DNA of 64,000 nucleotides from Pseudomonas sp. B33.4. GTDB taxonomy: Bacteria; Pseudomonadota; Gammaproteobacteria; Pseudomonadales; Pseudomonadaceae. Below the pieces are notes generated by a model, which saw nothing but the letters and a program-made list of their open reading frames with translations, searched no databases and had not been told where the DNA came from. Within the stretch, counting starts at the first letter, position 1; each line of letters begins with the position of its first letter. Positions 37,113 to 45,909 of the stretch are shown piece by piece. Position numbers and translations under genes: made by a program. Where the stretch lies: contig NZ_CP140706.1 in the NCBI RefSeq assembly GCF_034555375.1, positions 3,029,001 to 3,093,000 on the forward strand, written 5' to 3'.

Positions 37113-40100
37113 TGTTGCGCCTCCAGTGGCTTTTGAAGATTGAGCGCCTTGGCTGCTTTGCGCTGCTCACCGCGTTCAACAAAGTTACGGATCAGTACGT
37201 AGAACACTGGCGTCAGCAACAGACCGAAGAAGGTCACCCCGAGCATCCCGGAGAACACCGCCACACCCATGGCGTGACGCATTTCGGCACCGGCACCGCT
37301 GGAGAACACCAGTGGCACCACACCCATGATGAACGCGAAGGAGGTCATCAGGATCGGTCGCAGACGCAGACGGCAAGCTTCGAGTACCGCAGCGAGCGGG
37401 TCGAGGCCTTCTTCCTGTTTGTCCTTGGCGAATTCGACGATCAGAATCGCGTTCTTACAGGCAAGTCCCACCAGTACGATCAGGCCGATCTGGGTGAAGA
37501 TGTTGTTGTCACCGCCCGAGATGATCACACCAGTGATGGCCGACAGCAGGGTCATCGGTACGATCAGGATCACCGCCAGTGGCAGACTCCAGCTTTCGTA
37601 TTGAGCGGCGAGCACGAGGAACGCCAGCAGTACGCAGAGCGGGAACACGAACAGCGCGGTGTTGCCGGACAGAATCTGCTGGTAGGTCAGGTCGGTCCAC
37701 TCGTAGGTCATGCCGTTCGGCAGCTCCTCTTTCAGCAGTTTCTCGATGGCTTTTTCGGCCTGACCGGAGCTGTAGCCCGGGGCTGCGGCACCGTTGATTT
37801 CTGCGGTGATGAAGCCGTTGTAGTGCATCACGCGATCCGGACCCGAGGTGTCGCTGACCTTGATGAAGGTCGCCAGCGGGATCATTTCGCCTTTGTTGTT
37901 ACGGACTTTCAGCTGGCCGATCTGGTCGGACTCGAGGCGGAACTGCTGCTCAGCCTGAACGTTGACCTGATAGGTGCGCCCGAAGCGGTTGAAGTCGTTG
38001 GCATACAACGAACCCAGGTAGATCTGCAGGGTATCGAAGATGTCGCTGACGGCCACGCCGTGGGTCTTGGCTTTTTCACGGTCGATAGCGGCATCGACCT
38101 GTGGCACGTTCACGGTGTAACTGGTGAACAGGCCGGCCAGTTCCGGTACGCTGTGGCTCTTGTTGATGATGTTCATGGTTTCCTTGTACAGCTCGTCGTA
38201 GCCCAGGTTGCCCCGGTCTTCGATTTGCAGACGGAAACCACCAATGGTGCCCAGACCTTGTACCGGCGGTGGCGGGAAGATCGCCATGTACGCCTCTTGA
38301 ATGTTCGCGTATTGGCCGTTCAAGGCACCGGCAATTGCACCGGCGGACATGCTCGGATCTTTACGTTCGTCGAACGGTTTCAGCGTCACGAAGACGATGC
38401 CGGCGTTCGGGCTGTTGGTGAAGCCGTTGATCGACAGGCCCGGGAACGCCACGGCGCTTTCCACGCCTGGTTGTTTCAGCGCCATGTCGGACATGCGCTT
38501 GATCACTTCTTCGGTGCGATCCAGGCTCGAAGCGTCCGGCAGTTGTGCGAACGCTACCAGGTACTGCTTGTCCTGGCCGGGGACGAAACCGGTCGGCGTG
38601 CTGGAGAAACCGAAGAAGGTCAGCACCATCAGGCCTGCGTACAGCAGCAGGGCGATGCCGCTGCTACGGATAACCCGGCGCACCGTGCCGACGTAGCCAT
38701 GGCTGGCACGATCGAAGAAACGGTTGAACGGACGGAACAGCCAGCCACCGAAGATCTTGTCGAGTGCCTTGGAGAAGCGGTCTTTCGGCGCGTCATGGCT
38801 TTTCAGCAACACAGCGGCCAGTGCTGGCGACAGGGTCAGCGAGTTGAACGCCGAGATCACGGTCGAGATCGCGATGGTCAGTGCGAATTGCTTATAGAAC
38901 TGCCCGGTTAGGCCAGAGATGAAGGCCGCCGGAATGAACACCGCACACAGCACCAGTGCCGTGGCAACGATCGGGCCGGTCACTTCACGCATGGCGCGCT
39001 TAGTGGCTTCGACGGGATTCAATCCGAGCTCGATATTGCGCTCGACGTTCTCCACCACCACGATGGCGTCGTCCACTACGATACCGATCGCCAGTACCAG
39101 TCCGAACAGCGACAAAGCGTTGAGCGAGAAGCCGAACAGGTGCATCACCGCAAACGTACCGATCAACGACACCGGCACTGCCACCAACGGAATGATCGAG
39201 GCACGCCAGGTTTGCAGGAACAGGATCACCACCAGGACCACGAGAATCAGCGCTTCAAAGAGGGTGTGAACCACCGCCTCGATCGAGCCGCGCACGAAGA
39301 TCGTCGGGTCATAGACGATGCTGTAATCCATGCCTTGCGGGAAGTTTTTCTTCAGCTCGTCCATCTTGCCGCGAACTTCGTTCGAGATGTCGATGGCATT
39401 GGAGCCTGGACGCTGGAAGATCGGGATGGCCACCGCTGGTTGGTTGTCCAGCAACGAGCGCAGGGCATATTGACTGGAACCGAGTTCAACGCGAGCGATG
39501 TCTTTGAGACGAGTGATCTCACCATTGTCGCCAGCGCGAATGATGATGTTCTCGAACTCTTCCTCGGAGACCAGACGGCCCTGAGTGTTGACCGACAGCT
39601 GGAAGCTCTGGGCATTCGGGGCAGGGGGCGCACCGAGTTGGCCGGCAGCCACCTGACGGTTCTGCTCACGGATCGCGGTGACTACATCGGTCGCGGTCAG
39701 ATTGCGCGAAGCGGTCTTGTTCGGATCCAGCCAGACACGCAGCGAGTAGTCGCCCATACCGAACAGCTGCACGTCACCGACACCACCGAGACGAGCGAGC
39801 TCATCCTTGATGTTGAGGATCGCGTAGTTGGACAGGTAGAGCATGTCGTAGCGCTTGTCCGGCGAGGTCAAGTGCACAACCATGGTCAGATCGGGCGATG
39901 CCTTGTCGACGGTGATACCGATGCGCGTCACTTCTTCGGGAAGTTTCGGTTCGGTACGGGTCACCCGGTTTTGCACCTGCACCTGCGCGTTGTCCAGGTC
40001 AGTGCCCAGGGCGAAGGTGATGGTCAGGGTGATCTTGCCGTCGGCGGTCGACTGCGAGGACATGTACAGCATGTTCTCGACGCCGGTGATGGCCTGCTCC

Positions 40101-40300
40101 AGCGGAGCGGCCACGGTTTCACCGATGACTTTAGGGTTGGCGCCCGGGAAGTTGGCACGTACCACCACGGTTGGCGGAACGACTTCCGGGTACTCGCTGA
40201 TCGGCAACTGGAACAGCGAGATCGCACCGGCGATCAGGATCAGCAGCGAGAGCACCGCTGCGAAGATCGGCCGTGAAATGAAGAATTGGGAAAAATTCAT
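37109..40300 (-). CDS. mexF: RND multidrug efflux transporter MexF
   Basis: Proton-driven inner-membrane pump exporting drugs such as chloramphenicol and quinolones, and quorum-signal precursors, in P. aeruginosa. The 1063-residue protein is of HAE1/RND type with 12 membrane helices. Helix 4 has the proton-relay residues GIVVDDAIVVVENVE. The opening MNFSQFFISRPIFAAVLSLL and the long stretch around GVENMLYMSSQSTADGK closely match MexF rather than MexB or MexD. It lies 15 bases downstream of mexE and overlaps oprN. Confidence 0.95.
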   Translation of the reverse strand: MNFSQFFISRPIFAAVLSLLILIAGAISLFQLPISEYPEVVPPTVVVRANFPGANPKVIGETVAAPLEQAITGVENMLYMSSQSTADGKITLTITFALGTDLDNAQVQVQNRVTRTEPKLPEEVTRIGITVDKASPDLTMVVHLTSPDKRYDMLYLSNYAILNIKDELARLGGVGDVQLFGMGDYSLRVWLDPNKTASRNLTATDVVTAIREQNRQVAAGQLGAPPAPNAQSFQLSVNTQGRLVSEEEFENIIIRAGDNGEITRLKDIARVELGSSQYALRSLLDNQPAVAIPIFQRPGSNAIDISNEVRGKMDELKKNFPQGMDYSIVYDPTIFVRGSIEAVVHTLFEALILVVLVVILFLQTWRASIIPLVAVPVSLIGTFAVMHLFGFSLNALSLFGLVLAIGIVVDDAIVVVENVERNIELGLNPVEATKRAMREVTGPIVATALVLCAVFIPAAFISGLTGQFYKQFALTIAISTVISAFNSLTLSPALAAVLLKSHDAPKDRFSKALDKIFGGWLFRPFNRFFDRASHGYVGTVRRVIRSSGIALLLYAGLMVLTFFGFSSTPTGFVPGQDKQYLVAFAQLPDASSLDRTEEVIKRMSDMALKQPGVESAVAFPGLSINGFTNSPNAGIVFVTLKPFDERKDPSMSAGAIAGALNGQYANIQEAYMAIFPPPPVQGLGTIGGFRLQIEDRGNLGYDELYKETMNIINKSHSVPELAGLFTSYTVNVPQVDAAIDREKAKTHGVAVSDIFDTLQIYLGSLYANDFNRFGRTYQVNVQAEQQFRLESDQIGQLKVRNNKGEMIPLATFIKVSDTSGPDRVMHYNGFITAEINGAAAPGYSSGQAEKAIEKLLKEELPNGMTYEWTDLTYQQILSGNTALFVFPLCVLLAFLVLAAQYESWSLPLAVILIVPMTLLSAITGVIISGGDNNIFTQIGLIVLVGLACKNAILIVEFAKDKQEEGLDPLAAVLEACRLRLRPILMTSFAFIMGVVPLVFSSGAGAEMRHAMGVAVFSGMLGVTFFGLLLTPVFYVLIRNFVERGEQRKAAKALNLQKPLEAQQ

Positions 40301-40315
40301 CGGAGTTGTCGTCCC

Positions 40316-41569
40316 TTAACCGCGTGGGGTCGTAGCAGCCAGCTTCACAACCGAACCAGACGCGCCTTTGGCAGGGGCGACTTTGGGCAGGTTGCTGGCT
40401 TCCAGCGCTTGACGTTGTTGAGCGAGTGCCGCGATGGTCTGTTCGCTGGCCATCGGGATCACTTCAGGGGTGACCGGTGAACCAGGACGAACCCGTTGCA
40501 GACCCTTGACGATGATCGTGTCGTCCTTGTTCAGGCCGGTACGGACGATGCGCAGGCCTTCGATTTTCGGACCCAGTTCGACGGCTCGGTACGCGGTTTT
40601 GTTGTCCGCATCCATCACCAGCACGAACTTCTTGCCAAGGTCAGTACCGACCGCTTCGTCGTTGATCAGCATGGCGTTGTAGGTGCCGCTGCCGACCAGT
40701 TTCAGGCGTGCGTAGAGGCCCGGGGTGTAGGTGCCGTCGCTGTTGTCGAACACCGCGCGACCACGGATTGTGCCGGTTTTCGGGTTGACCTGGTTGTCGA
40801 CAAAGTTCATCTGGCCGAGGTGCGGGTTGCCGTCTTCATTGGACAGGCCCATGTACACCGGAGTAGTGGCGCCGCGCTGACCGTTGCGGGCCAGTTGGGT
40901 GTATTTGAGGAACACACGCTCGTCGGCGTCGAAGTAGGCGTAAACGCGATCGGTGGAAACCACGCTGGTCAGCGGCGTAGTGTCGGCGGTGACGAGGTTG
41001 CCAGCGGTGATTTCGGCACGGCTGACGCGGCCACTGATTGGCGCGGTGACGCGGGTGAAACTCAGGTTCAGTTTGGCCAGGTCCAGTTGCGCTTGCAGCG
41101 CCCCGACGGCGGCGCGAGCTTCTTGTGCAGCGCTGGTACGCGAGTCGGCCAGTTCGGCGGAAATGGCGTTGCTGGCGCGCAGACGTTCACCACGGCCGGC
41201 TTCGTTTTCACTGCGGGTGGCGTTGGCGCGGGATTGGGCTACAAGGGCTTCGAGGCGGCGCACCTCAGCCTGGAATGGACGTGGGTCGATCTGGAACAGC
41301 AGGTCGCCTTTTTTGACCAGCGCGCCTTCGGTGAATGCCACCTCGTCGATCTGGCCGGAGACCCGTGGACGGATTTCAACGGTTTCCGGCGCTTCGAGGC
41401 GCCCGGTGAATTCGTCCCACTCGTTGACCGGTTGTTCCAGCACCTTGGCCACGCTGACTTTCGCAGCGGGCATGCTGGCGGCAGTCTCCGGAGTCTTGCC
41501 GCAGGCGCTCATCACCAGTACGGCCAACATGGCCAACGGGAAGCGCAAATGTTTGAGTGACTGTTCCAT
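40316..41569 (-). CDS. mexE: RND efflux periplasmic adaptor MexE
   Basis: Membrane fusion protein linking MexF to OprN. The 417-residue lipoprotein starts MEQSLKHLRFPLAMLAVLVMSAC (lipobox MSAC) and carries the lipoyl segment VSGQIDEVAFTEGALVKKGD, a coiled-coil hairpin and beta-barrel motifs. The reading frame is open 126 bases further upstream, but the signal peptide sets the start at 41569. The operon start lies next to a perfect 17-base palindrome at 41653-41669. Confidence 0.93.
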   Translation of the reverse strand: MEQSLKHLRFPLAMLAVLVMSACGKTPETAASMPAAKVSVAKVLEQPVNEWDEFTGRLEAPETVEIRPRVSGQIDEVAFTEGALVKKGDLLFQIDPRPFQAEVRRLEALVAQSRANATRSENEAGRGERLRASNAISAELADSRTSAAQEARAAVGALQAQLDLAKLNLSFTRVTAPISGRVSRAEITAGNLVTADTTPLTSVVSTDRVYAYFDADERVFLKYTQLARNGQRGATTPVYMGLSNEDGNPHLGQMNFVDNQVNPKTGTIRGRAVFDNSDGTYTPGLYARLKLVGSGTYNAMLINDEAVGTDLGKKFVLVMDADNKTAYRAVELGPKIEGLRIVRTGLNKDDTIIVKGLQRVRPGSPVTPEVIPMASEQTIAALAQQRQALEASNLPKVAPAKGASGSVVKLAATTPRG

Positions 41570-41652
41570 GGATGCATCCGCCAATGTATTGAAGATGGGC
41601 GGATGATGCTCGGCGGGGTGTGATGGCACGAATCGAATGAAGCAAAGGTAAC

Positions 41653-41669
41653 TATCATTCGGAATGATA
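41653..41669. promoter_or_regulatory. Palindromic operator candidate upstream of mexE
   Basis: TATCATTC-G-GAATGATA is a perfect 17-base palindrome 84 bases upstream of the mexE ATG. Its A/T-rich setting suggests it overlaps the promoter. The shape fits a dimeric repressor or activator; it does not fit the nod-box-like consensus described for MexT, so another regulator may act here. Confidence 0.5.
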
Positions 41670-41803
41670 TAAGACCCGAACGAGCCCTCTAGCATGCACC
41701 TTTCGTTAGGTGGCTATCAATCTACTTGGTGGCAATTCTCTGTTGCCTGACCTGCAAAAGTCAGGAGCGAGGCTGCGCGGCGGGGATTACGCGGGGATTA
41801 AAA

Positions 41804-41829
41804 ATGCCGAACCCGCCATGGCGGCGGGC
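41804..41829 (-). terminator. Possible terminator of the dipeptidase gene
   Basis: Stem CCCGCC / GGCGGG (41812-41817 with 41823-41828) lies just past the dipeptidase stop. On the minus strand a run of T follows about eight bases later, so it is a weaker match to the rho-independent form. Confidence 0.45.
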
Positions 41830-41841
41830 TCGACAATGCGG

Positions 41842-43581
41842 TCAGAGTTTCGGCAACTGGCCGATGCGTCCGATCATTTCCGTCACGATCTGCAGATCCA
41901 GCTGGAATTGCTCCACAGTCTTGAACTCGCCATCGGTGTGCCCGGTGTATTTCACATCCGGCATGGCCAGACCGAATTGCACGCCGTTCGGCAATTCATG
42001 CACCGAGGTGGCGCCAGCGGAAGTGCCGAACTCGTGTTTCATGCCCAGATTTTCAGTCGATACCGCCAGCAGCGCCTTGACCCACTCACCTTCAGGGTTG
42101 CGGTACATCGGCTCGGCGATCGAATAGTCGAAGGCAACGGCTACATGGCTCTTCTTGCTCCACGCCGCCAGTTTCTCAGCGATTTCAGCTTTGAGCTTCT
42201 CCGGCGACTTACCTTTCGGAACGCGCAGGTTGACCGCGAGTTTGAAAGCTTTTTCGTCCATGCCGACGTAGGTCAGCGAGGTCGTCAGCGGCCCCATGAA
42301 GGCGTCGGAGAAACCGACATTCAACTTGTTGCCCAGGTAGTCCAGACCCCAATTGTCGGCAGCGTAACGCGCGGCATCGGTGATGTGGTTGTGCTTGAGC
42401 GCGACTTTGCCATCAAGGCTATTGATAAAGACCAGCATCCGCGCGACCGGGTTGACCCCGGATTCGGGCTCGGAGGAGTGCGCAGATACGCCAGTCACGG
42501 TGAGTTTGACGTCTTTGCCGTCGACCTTGGCGCTCACCTGGAAATCGCCGCCATTGCGCTTGGCAAACTCGTCACCGGCCTTTTGCAGGCTGGCAGCCAG
42601 TTCAGCAGGTTTGTCGGTAATCAGGGTGGCGACCGACGCCGAAGGAATCTGGTTGGTCGCCAGGCCACCGGTCATCGAAATGATTTCCGCACCTTTGCCT
42701 TCACCTTTGCGCTTGGCGAAGTTGGCCATGACGGTGCCGTAGCCTTTCTCGGCAATCACCACCGGGTAACCACCATCCAGCGCGAGGTTGTAGTTCGGCG
42801 TCGGATTGCGTTCGAAGTAGTAAGGGATCGCGTCGCCCGTGGTTTCTTCAGTGGTGTCGACCAGCAACTTGAAGTTGCGCACCAGCGGCAGTTTTTCTTC
42901 CTTGATGACTTTCATGGCATAGAGCGTGACCACGATGCCGTTCTTGTCATCCTCGGTGCCGCGACCATACATGCGATCGCCGATCAGGGTGATCTTGAAC
43001 GGGTCGAGGCGGGTACCATCCTTGAGCACCCAGTTTTCCGGCGTCACCGGCACCACGTCGGCATGCGCGTGAATACCGACGACTTCATCGCCCGTGCCGT
43101 CGAGAGAGATCTCGTAGACACGATTGTCGATGTTGCGGAATTTCAGATTGAAGGACTCGGCGAGACTTTTGATCTTCGCGGCGATCTTGATGAATTCCGG
43201 GTTGTCATGCTGATCGACGCCGTCTTTGCGATAAGTCGGGATCTCGACCAGTTCGCGCAGGGTTTCAGTGGCGGCAGCGCTGTATTTCGCGCGCGTGTAG
43301 AGACCCAGCAGACGATAGATTTCGTTCTGCTGATCGGCGTTTAAAGTCTTGTTATCGAGATAGGCGCGAATCGCCGGACCGATGTCGGCGGTCTTGGCCA
43401 GATCACTCTTGCTCAGGCTGCCGAGGAACTGACGGAAGTCTGTGGCTTTGTCTGCACTGTAAGTCTTGAGAATTTCAGCGCTCTGCTGCGGGGTGATATT
43501 GGCTTGTGCGGGCGCCGTGAACACGGCAAGACCGGCCAGCATCAACGTGGTGGCAGCCAGTTTTTTGAAAGGGACATTCAT
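41842..43581 (-). CDS. Secreted M20-family dipeptidase
   Basis: A zinc-dependent aminoacyl dipeptidase of 579 residues with a signal peptide (MNVPFKKLAATTLMLAGLAVFTAPAQA). Catalytic motifs are visible: HAHADVVPVTPENWV with metal ligand and catalytic Asp, YGRGTEDDKNG with bridging Asp, and VDTTEETTGD with the catalytic Glu. This arrangement resembles the PepV/M20 dipeptidase branch. The start at 43581 begins the signal peptide; an ATG 12 bases upstream has GGA too close. It sits between mexE and a type VI effector-like cassette, transcribed in the same direction, with no obvious functional link to either. Confidence 0.85.
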   Translation of the reverse strand: MNVPFKKLAATTLMLAGLAVFTAPAQANITPQQSAEILKTYSADKATDFRQFLGSLSKSDLAKTADIGPAIRAYLDNKTLNADQQNEIYRLLGLYTRAKYSAAATETLRELVEIPTYRKDGVDQHDNPEFIKIAAKIKSLAESFNLKFRNIDNRVYEISLDGTGDEVVGIHAHADVVPVTPENWVLKDGTRLDPFKITLIGDRMYGRGTEDDKNGIVVTLYAMKVIKEEKLPLVRNFKLLVDTTEETTGDAIPYYFERNPTPNYNLALDGGYPVVIAEKGYGTVMANFAKRKGEGKGAEIISMTGGLATNQIPSASVATLITDKPAELAASLQKAGDEFAKRNGGDFQVSAKVDGKDVKLTVTGVSAHSSEPESGVNPVARMLVFINSLDGKVALKHNHITDAARYAADNWGLDYLGNKLNVGFSDAFMGPLTTSLTYVGMDEKAFKLAVNLRVPKGKSPEKLKAEIAEKLAAWSKKSHVAVAFDYSIAEPMYRNPEGEWVKALLAVSTENLGMKHEFGTSAGATSVHELPNGVQFGLAMPDVKYTGHTDGEFKTVEQFQLDLQIVTEMIGRIGQLPKL

Positions 43582-43730
43582 TACGAAGGGCATTCCTTTG
43601 CAGGGCAGTGAGTTAGGCGTGTCTCAAGGTTGAGACACATACGCTTACAACCTAACACCGTGTCAGAGCCTTGCGGGAGTCCTGAAAGGGGATGTGTCGC
43701 ACAAAAATGCAAAAGAGGCGCACAAATGAA

Positions 43731-43760
43731 AAAGCCCGGGGAAGGTTTCCGGGCTTTTTT
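43731..43760. terminator. Bidirectional rho-independent terminator
   Basis: Stem AAAGCCCGG / CCGGGCTTT (43731-43739 with 43749-43757) with A and T runs on both sides. It ends the minus-strand PAAR-lipase-lipoprotein operon about 65 bases after its last stop codon and insulates it from the dipeptidase gene. Confidence 0.8.
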
Positions 43761-43823
43761 ATGGGGGCTCACCTGACGACCAGCGCTTCTCCAAATCCTT
43801 GCGCCAGGTTCAGCAAAGCGCGG

Positions 43824-44339
43824 CTATCTGAAGATCTGTTCAATCATGATTCTGGAGGGGATGAATAACGTATTCGTGTAATAGGCCTCATACCCATAGG
43901 CGGTTATGCGAACTTTGCACGGGATTGAAGTTTGCGACGTCAGCAACGGTTTGATGGCGTCGTAGTCATTCAAGTCGCGTTGCGTACCATCCGGATTGGT
44001 GTAGTAGAAGATCAGGTCGGAGGAAAACCTGTAATTGGGCCTGGCTTGACCGCTTGCGTTCACTCGCCCTTCGGCTTTTACCGCGATTGAATGCTCGGAT
44101 GAGAACTCCATGTCGCGATTGAGAGAGCAGATCAGGGTAGGGTTGAGCTGGTTGGAGTTTTCGTAATCATTGAAAGCGTTCTGCAAATCCACAGTGGAGT
44201 TGAAGTGGGCCGTGAACAGATTGGCGGGGCCGAGCTCAAACGACGATAGCGTGAGGTCGGCGGGCGGAATGCTGGCCGTTTTTACGCAGCCGGTGCAGAG
44301 TAGAACGCCCAGGTATATGACCGCGCGGAAGCTGTTCAT
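43824..44339 (-). CDS. Lipoprotein, probable immunity protein of the adjacent lipase effector
   Basis: The 171-residue product has a lipoprotein signal with lipobox CTGC (Cys18). No known domain is recognised. Its start overlaps the stop of the lipase-like gene by four bases (ATGA), so the two are translationally coupled. Lipidated periplasmic proteins encoded directly after T6SS phospholipase effectors are commonly their immunity factors. Immunity function is inferred from position and lipidation, not from sequence similarity. Confidence 0.65.
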   Translation of the reverse strand: MNSFRAVIYLGVLLCTGCVKTASIPPADLTLSSFELGPANLFTAHFNSTVDLQNAFNDYENSNQLNPTLICSLNRDMEFSSEHSIAVKAEGRVNASGQARPNYRFSSDLIFYYTNPDGTQRDLNDYDAIKPLLTSQTSIPCKVRITAYGYEAYYTNTLFIPSRIMIEQIFR

Positions 44340-45070
44340 TGGCCGAAAATACCGTTGATTGAGTCAAAAATCAGATCGCAGGCGGACTTCGTCCCTTGCA
44401 CAGGTTCTATAAACATCCAGTCAGCAGATGCATGGTGCCTATCAATGGTTTTGTTGATGGTCGGACCAGACTCGATCATCCAACGCTCCCCGAATTCTGC
44501 GACACCGTCAGATTGGTCAGGTGTACTGGCGTTGGCCCGGATGTTGATCCATGTTTCAGCGACAGGCGTTGGCTCCGAAAAATAGATGTCGGAACCCAGC
44601 CATACCAGGAATCCTTCACCCACTGGATCGAGTGTCACCAGATATTTGATGGTGTAACCGGCTTCGGAAAGGATCTGTGACAGATGTGCGCCGTTCCATC
44701 CGCCGAGGCTGTGGCCGACGATGTAAACCGGGCAGGATTTGCTGGGAATGTTGTCGATGAAGTGAGTCTGGATATCGCCGGAACCCCTTGCATCCTTATA
44801 ACTTTTAGGGAACCCCGTGTATTTCGCCGGCAGCTTGGCGCTGCCCGCAATTTTGCCGTCGAGCTGTTTTTTTGCGTCGTCGATATTGTGGAACGCGCCT
44901 TGAAAATAGTATTTCTCTTGGTCGGCAGCCCCACCAATGAAAAAAACGATCGCCTTCTTTACGGGAACGGGAGCCGTCTTTACCGACTGGTCCTTCACGA
45001 GTGTTAACGTCGGCGTGACGGCCAGACTCGCGGTATTTCCATTGGGAAGCTGGATTTGCTCTGCCGGCAT
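44336..45070 (-). CDS. Alpha/beta-hydrolase, probable type VI lipase effector
   Basis: A 244-residue serine hydrolase without signal peptide. The nucleophile elbow VGHSLGGW gives Ser121; Asp148 in VTLDPVG and His212/213 in RHHASADW are plausible triad partners. The strand IVFFIGGAADQ precedes the elbow as in GxSxG lipases. It begins four bases after a PAAR gene and is followed by a coupled lipoprotein, the usual order of PAAR-effector-immunity cassettes. It would be delivered by the type VI needle to hydrolyse membrane lipids. It does not obviously belong to one of the numbered Tle families. Confidence 0.72.
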   Translation of the reverse strand: MPAEQIQLPNGNTASLAVTPTLTLVKDQSVKTAPVPVKKAIVFFIGGAADQEKYYFQGAFHNIDDAKKQLDGKIAGSAKLPAKYTGFPKSYKDARGSGDIQTHFIDNIPSKSCPVYIVGHSLGGWNGAHLSQILSEAGYTIKYLVTLDPVGEGFLVWLGSDIYFSEPTPVAETWINIRANASTPDQSDGVAEFGERWMIESGPTINKTIDRHHASADWMFIEPVQGTKSACDLIFDSINGIFGQ

Positions 45071-45074
45071 GTTT

Positions 45075-45572
45075 TCAATCTTCCAGAAATAGTTTGAAGG
45101 TTTCTGCCACGTGTGAACTCACGACGTGCGTGAACCCCAGCGAATCACTGGTGCCGTACTCGAAACTGCCGTCCGCGCGCTGAATCGCGTAGGCATGATT
45201 AGGCATGGGCTCACCGGTGCTTTCGTCGATCAATTTGATCTTGTCGCTGAAGTGCACCGGCATCGGCAGCAGACCGCTGAAAGGTGCCGAGACGAAGGTG
45301 TCGCCGATGATGACTGTTCCGGAACCGCCCACAACGATGTTGCCGTGTCCGCCCGTGCTGTCGATCGTCGCAGCATTCAAACCATTGATGAAAACGGTCG
45401 AGCTGACGCCTCCCGTGATCGGACTGCCACAAGCGGATTTGTCGGTCATCCGGGCGGCAGCAAGCCCGTCAAAGTTCACATTGGGTGAACCACTGGCAAT
45501 TGGATTTGTGCCATGTCCCGGAAGAGGGCAGCTAGTGGGGTCCGTGAGGCGTGCAGCAGGTTTTCCGCTCAT
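45075..45572 (-). CDS. PAAR-domain protein with C-terminal extension
   Basis: A 165-residue protein. Residues 1-100 carry PAAR features (RLTDPTSCPLPGHGTNPIASGSPNV, INGLNAATIDSTGGHG, VVGGSGTVIIGD) that cap the VgrG spike. The last 60 residues (HFSDKIKLIDESTGEPMPNHAYAI onward) form a beta-rich extension of the kind that serves as a docking domain for an effector encoded next door. It is the first gene of a three-gene operon with the lipase and the lipoprotein. The partial vgrG at the left edge is a possible partner but lies 44 kb away. Confidence 0.88.
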   Translation of the reverse strand: MSGKPAARLTDPTSCPLPGHGTNPIASGSPNVNFDGLAAARMTDKSACGSPITGGVSSTVFINGLNAATIDSTGGHGNIVVGGSGTVIIGDTFVSAPFSGLLPMPVHFSDKIKLIDESTGEPMPNHAYAIQRADGSFEYGTSDSLGFTHVVSSHVAETFKLFLED

Positions 45573-45909
45573 GCGAAGTTCCGTTTCAAGAGGTCAGATC
45601 GGGCAGCCGTGATGAATAGCCGTATCGTAGAACAGCCAGGGCTGTTCGCTGGATCGACAGCCTTGGTGGTCGTAGTAATCGGGAATGGTGAGGATGTGGT
45701 GTCAGCTCTGCGAGACATTGACCCCATGTGCATCCGGACGGATGCGAGTGTTCGCCTTCAATCACATCGGTGGTGTTTGAAGAGGCGAGGGGCACAAGCG
45801 CTTGCATACGTGAAGTACGCATCAAATTTTACCGTCCCTGGAAATTTCGTTGCGAAGAATGCCGCAAGCTACGCTTGCGTTCAATAATATTCAGAACAGC
45901 CAGCGCGAT
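45573..45909. other. Intergenic region between the PAAR gene and mexT
   Basis: This 337-base region is somewhat more AT-rich and has no ORF with a credible start on either strand. It should hold the promoter of the PAAR-lipase-lipoprotein operon (minus strand) and the 3' end of the mexT transcript. No hairpin or repeat was recognised. Confidence 0.4.

Noticed and set aside
35628..37136. 502-codon plus-strand frame opposite oprN
   Set aside because: Antisense shadow of oprN; it also begins inside a terminator hairpin.
37112..38911. Long plus-strand frame opposite mexF
   Set aside because: Antisense shadow of a well conserved RND transporter; its His/Asp/Gln/Arg-rich composition fits no protein family.
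41570..41835. A MexT nod-box-like site upstream of mexE
   Set aside because: No match to the spaced ATCA/GTCGAT/ACYAT-type pattern was found by eye on either strand; only the palindrome at 41653-41669 stands out.
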